Below are positions 60,736 through 64,000 of a DNA stretch of 64,000 bases, piece by piece (position 1 is the first letter of the stretch; every line of letters starts with the position of its first letter). The position numbers and the translations under genes were made by a program. Source of the stretch: Balanoglossus misakiensis (lineage: Eukaryota > Hemichordata). The notes below the pieces were generated by a model. It was not told the origin of the DNA, did not search any database, and saw only the letters and a list, made by a program, of their open reading frames with translations. The stretch covers positions 11,222,001-11,286,000 of the forward strand of contig CM082582.2 of assembly GCA_040954595.2 (NCBI GenBank), written 5' to 3'.

Positions 60736-63700
60736 ATGGGGTCTGAACTTCGAGCAGACATGCACTTAATATTTTCCAAAGAAGATGTTGTGGAAGCCGT
60801 TTTGGAGAAAATTGATAAAGAAACTCAAGAAGATGAAAACATTGAACATTGTCTCAGGTGTGCAGTTGGGCTAGAAAATGGTGGATTGACTTTAGATGAA
60901 GAGACAGCAAGAAAACAAGCTGAACGGTAATTACATTTATGTGTTGTTCCTGAGACAGAAAGATTTTGTGTAATACTCAACAATAATAACTATCACAGAT
61001 ACTAGGAGGCAGTGTATTAATTATAATACTTGCATGCATCATATAATGGAGGTAAAAAATAATCTGTGGACTGTGGACCACATGAGTGCGTAACAAAATG
61101 CTTGCAGGCCTATAATTAAAATGCATCATTTTTATTATTATTATAAAAATAGCTTCTTGGACTGGGCCAGGGGTAGAAGTCTGCTGAAACTGGTGTCAGC
61201 CGATGTGCCTATGGGCGTCATACCGAAATGCAAGGCTGCTTTGATTGACATCAAAGTTGCTGCCAGAGGTGCCCCTGATGACAAGATTTACGACAGAAAC
61301 AAAGATATCAGAGACAAGGTAAAATGTTGTCAGTATGTACAATCATGGTATTCACCCTGCATAGAAGTTAATAATCCCCCCAAGTGTAAAAGTATGACCC
61401 AATATGAACTTTTATTTTCTTCACATTTTTGGCAGGTTGCAAGGGGCAATTCTTTCCTTCAAATCACAAGTGGACCACACACATCATTGTTCTGCATCAT
61501 CTACGCTTTGAAAAAATTCACAGGTGGTCTTGGAGATGAAGATGACGGTAATGGAGGCGACAATGTCACTTGGAAAAAATACTTTACAAAGGTACAAATG
61601 ATGCATTGGTAGTTACATGTAGACTGGTTCTGGTTAATAACAAAGATTGCCAAGTTATTCTGTTATATCTTCATGATTCATGTGTGATTGTTTCCTTGGT
61701 ACAGCCCCTAGATGAAGCAACTCACATCGTTGCCACCAGAAAGGCCAATGGTGAAGCTGCTCACTTCAGTGCCAGGTACATCGGCGACACTGTGGTGCTG
61801 TGTGGAGGATCCAAAAATGTACACATGCTGTTCAGATCAGAAGGCAAGTATTTCTCAGTTCTGTCAGTGAGGTATCGATATAGGAACAGCCATACTGGCC
61901 AGGATACATTGGCTTCTCAAAAGTTCTTGTACCAGTAATAGTCCGTCAATCTCTGCCACACTCATCATCTCTACATTACAATGTATTTCCTTGTACAGAT
62001 GATATTTTGAAACACACTGACAGCAGATACAGAGTTGCAAAGGAGGTCTGCTTGGCAATTTGGAGCTTCTTGCAAGACATGGAAGCAGAATGCAGAAAGA
62101 GGTTAGTCACCTTCATATTTTATTTGCGGTAAAATTGACTAGTAGGGGAAGATCTGAGAATTATGCAGGAGAGCATAGTTAATCATCATCATTAATAGTT
62201 AATTATTAATAATTATTTATTAATATTTTATTTTTCAGGTTGCTGAGCTTTCTCTGCCACAGTAATTTCACAGCTGTTTTTGAAATTTTACAACCACATT
62301 GTCAACATGTTGAAAACCTCTCACACCTAAAACAGTAAGTAAATATTAGCACATACTTGGAAGATCTGGTAAAACCTTCATTTTATTTTTGAGTATGACA
62401 TGCGCTGTATTATATATTCACATGTTGACTGTGTTGTATACTGAAAAATTGCAGATTAATATACTATACTTTTCATACGAGTGCTCAAAGATTAAATTTG
62501 GGTGCATTTCCATTTTGTAGATCTGAGCTAAGGTTTATTACGTGGACCACATCAGTTTTGGAACCAGACTCCAAGTCTCAACTGTGTGCAATAAATCCCC
62601 ATGTGTCGATGCTGGTAAGTCCTTCAGCCAAATTTACTTTCTCTACTGTTTTGGGAGTTTTCTACCCCATTATTAAAAGTTGCTGCTTAGGACAATCTAT
62701 GGGTTATCATTGACTTTGGTCTATCATCATATCACACACACTTGCTACAGATTGGCAAAGCCCTGGGATTGCTGACGTTGCAGTGTGATGTGATTCCCAT
62801 CATTCACTTGGAGGAGAGGATGAAAGCAGTCCGGCAGGGCTACCAGTACGAGGGAGAAGTCTTCTATTTTCTGGATTCACACAAGGCGGTCATCGGTCTG
62901 CTGAAAAAGAAAACTATCTGGTAAGCTCCTTTGCTGTGGTAGGGTCACAGAACAAGTCAGACTTTTTTATATATGTTGCCCCACTTATGAACAAATTTTT
63001 TAATGCTGTTTTTCACAAGGTACATCATCGTGAGAGCAATCCGGGAGAAAGTAAGAGCAGCGTGTAATTCTTACGCCAAAAGCAGCAGTTTCGACGAAGC
63101 GACCTCCAAGAGGAAAATCAACAGGCGAATCAATGAAATACAACAATGGCTGGGACTGGATGACAAGTCCACAAGAGCATGGCAGGTGAAGTGACTTTTT
63201 GTCTTCCCTTAATCCAAATTACGATGCAAAATTTCTTGAGAAAGCAGCTTCTCTAAATCCCCTGTTTCTCTGTCTAGAACTTGGGGTGTGATTTCCTTGT
63301 TTGGACCGTGAAGGAAATGAAGAGAGCCCGAGTGAAGAAACACGAAGTCGCAGACTCCTTCCCAGTTGTGTGGTTAGTACAAGGCTTTTGTTGCTTTCAC
63401 ATCGTAGGGCCTTTGTGAACCATTGTGTTGATATTCAACCATGAAACCTTCACATGCCATCAATATCTTCACCGTTTTGTTGTCCAGACATTTTGAAATT
63501 TCACAAGGGTCATAATGAGGAAAAACAAAAGTGTATCTTAAAGGATGATAGAGGGCGATATATGTGTGTAAATAAAAGTCGTATCTGGGAGAACCACTTG
63601 AAATGAAACCGAGATATTAATTCTAAATGACCCCTGACACCTTCAACACATTGATAAAATTGGCAATAAGAAAAACTTCACATAGATACCTCAAACATGT

Positions 63701-63820
63701 TACAGCCGCTGATCTCATTCCATTTCTTGACTTCTTTTCAGGACGAGATTTCTGGAAGAAACTGGAAAAAGTGATTGCATTTCATCTGTGTGGACAGAAC
63801 CACAGGGATCAGACGATTGA
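60736..63820 (+). CDS. Putative RNA ligase of the covalent nucleotidyltransferase superfamily
   Basis: This is a complete gene of 11 exons and 484 residues: 60736-60926, 61153-61318, 61436-61591, 61705-61843, 61999-62101, 62239-62334, 62521-62614, 62751-62920, 63020-63185, 63278-63372, 63742-63820. Motifs of the ligase superfamily are visible in order. Motif I is RKANGE, with Lys184 as candidate AMP-accepting residue. CGGSKNVHM (204-212) resembles the serine-lysine segment after motif I in tRNA ligases. Motif IV is EGEVFYF (349-355). Motif V is KKKTIWYIIV, with Lys367-369. Near the N-terminus FLDWARGRSLLKL follows an acidic helix-rich stretch; GDEDDGNGGD forms a flexible loop. The intron after exon 4 uses a GC donor (AGAAG|GCAAGT); the nearby GT would break the frame. 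An amphioxus 5'-phosphate RNA ligase is known, and this could be it or a relative. Function is inferred from motifs only. Confidence 0.65.
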
Positions 63821-63978
63821 AATCACAATAGAATACATGTACATATATTCTTTAATTCTGACAAGTTGTCCTAATGGGTAACAGAGAAAAAGAGGGGGAC
63901 AAGGTGAAAAAGAGTTGGGTTTTTGTAACCATTGGATTAAACTGTGTGTCCAGGAGGAACGCACAGAAAATAGAATGT

Positions 63979-63984
63979 AATAAA
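63979..63984 (+). terminator. Poly(A) signal of the ligase-like gene
   Basis: AATAAA lies about 160 bases after the stop codon, just inside the right edge of the window. Confidence 0.5.
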
Positions 63985-64000
63985 GTGTATGATATATTGG

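Overview
This window is nuclear DNA from an animal. Every gene is split into many short exons with GT-AG introns, mostly 80 to 1,000 bases long. The protein set and gene order point to an invertebrate deuterostome, and most of the genes have orthologues on human chromosome 16q. An amphioxus-like cephalochordate fits best: the ligase-like gene at the right end resembles an RNA ligase class reported from amphioxus, and TACATGTA-type palindromes are frequent. A hemichordate cannot be excluded from sequence alone.

Layout from left to right. The 5' end of ITFG1 lies on the minus strand (131-1238), head to head with complete PHKB on the plus strand (1524-10312). Two tandem cathepsin A (serine carboxypeptidase) genes follow on the minus strand (11660-15700 and 16798-19604). 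The second is head to head with a complete 45-exon CNOT1 on the plus strand (20135-37141). CNOT1 introns carry five box C/D snoRNA candidates of two families. An ST3Gal I/II-type sialyltransferase (minus, 38688-40594) and L-fucose kinase FCSK (plus, 46340-53657) form a divergent pair, separated by a 1.9 kb repeat element with inverted ends. A BTB-BACK-Kelch gene (minus, 54829-57655), a short Harbinger-like MITE and a complete 11-exon nucleotidyltransferase/RNA ligase-like gene (plus, 60736-63820) complete the window.

The genes do not form an operon. ITFG1-PHKB and ST3GAL-FCSK are old gene neighbourhoods with the same orientation in human. PHKB is the scaffold subunit of phosphorylase kinase, CNOT1 is the scaffold of the mRNA deadenylase, the cathepsins act in lysosomes, and ST3GAL and FCSK both serve terminal glycan capping.

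The least described items are the RNA ligase-like gene, the two intronic snoRNA families (one with compensatory base changes), the transposon-borne tandem array with DR1-type nuclear-receptor motifs, and an orphan TATA-driven first exon between PHKB and the first cathepsin. All exon coordinates were read by eye from splice signals, reading phase and family similarity. Reading phase closes for every complete gene.
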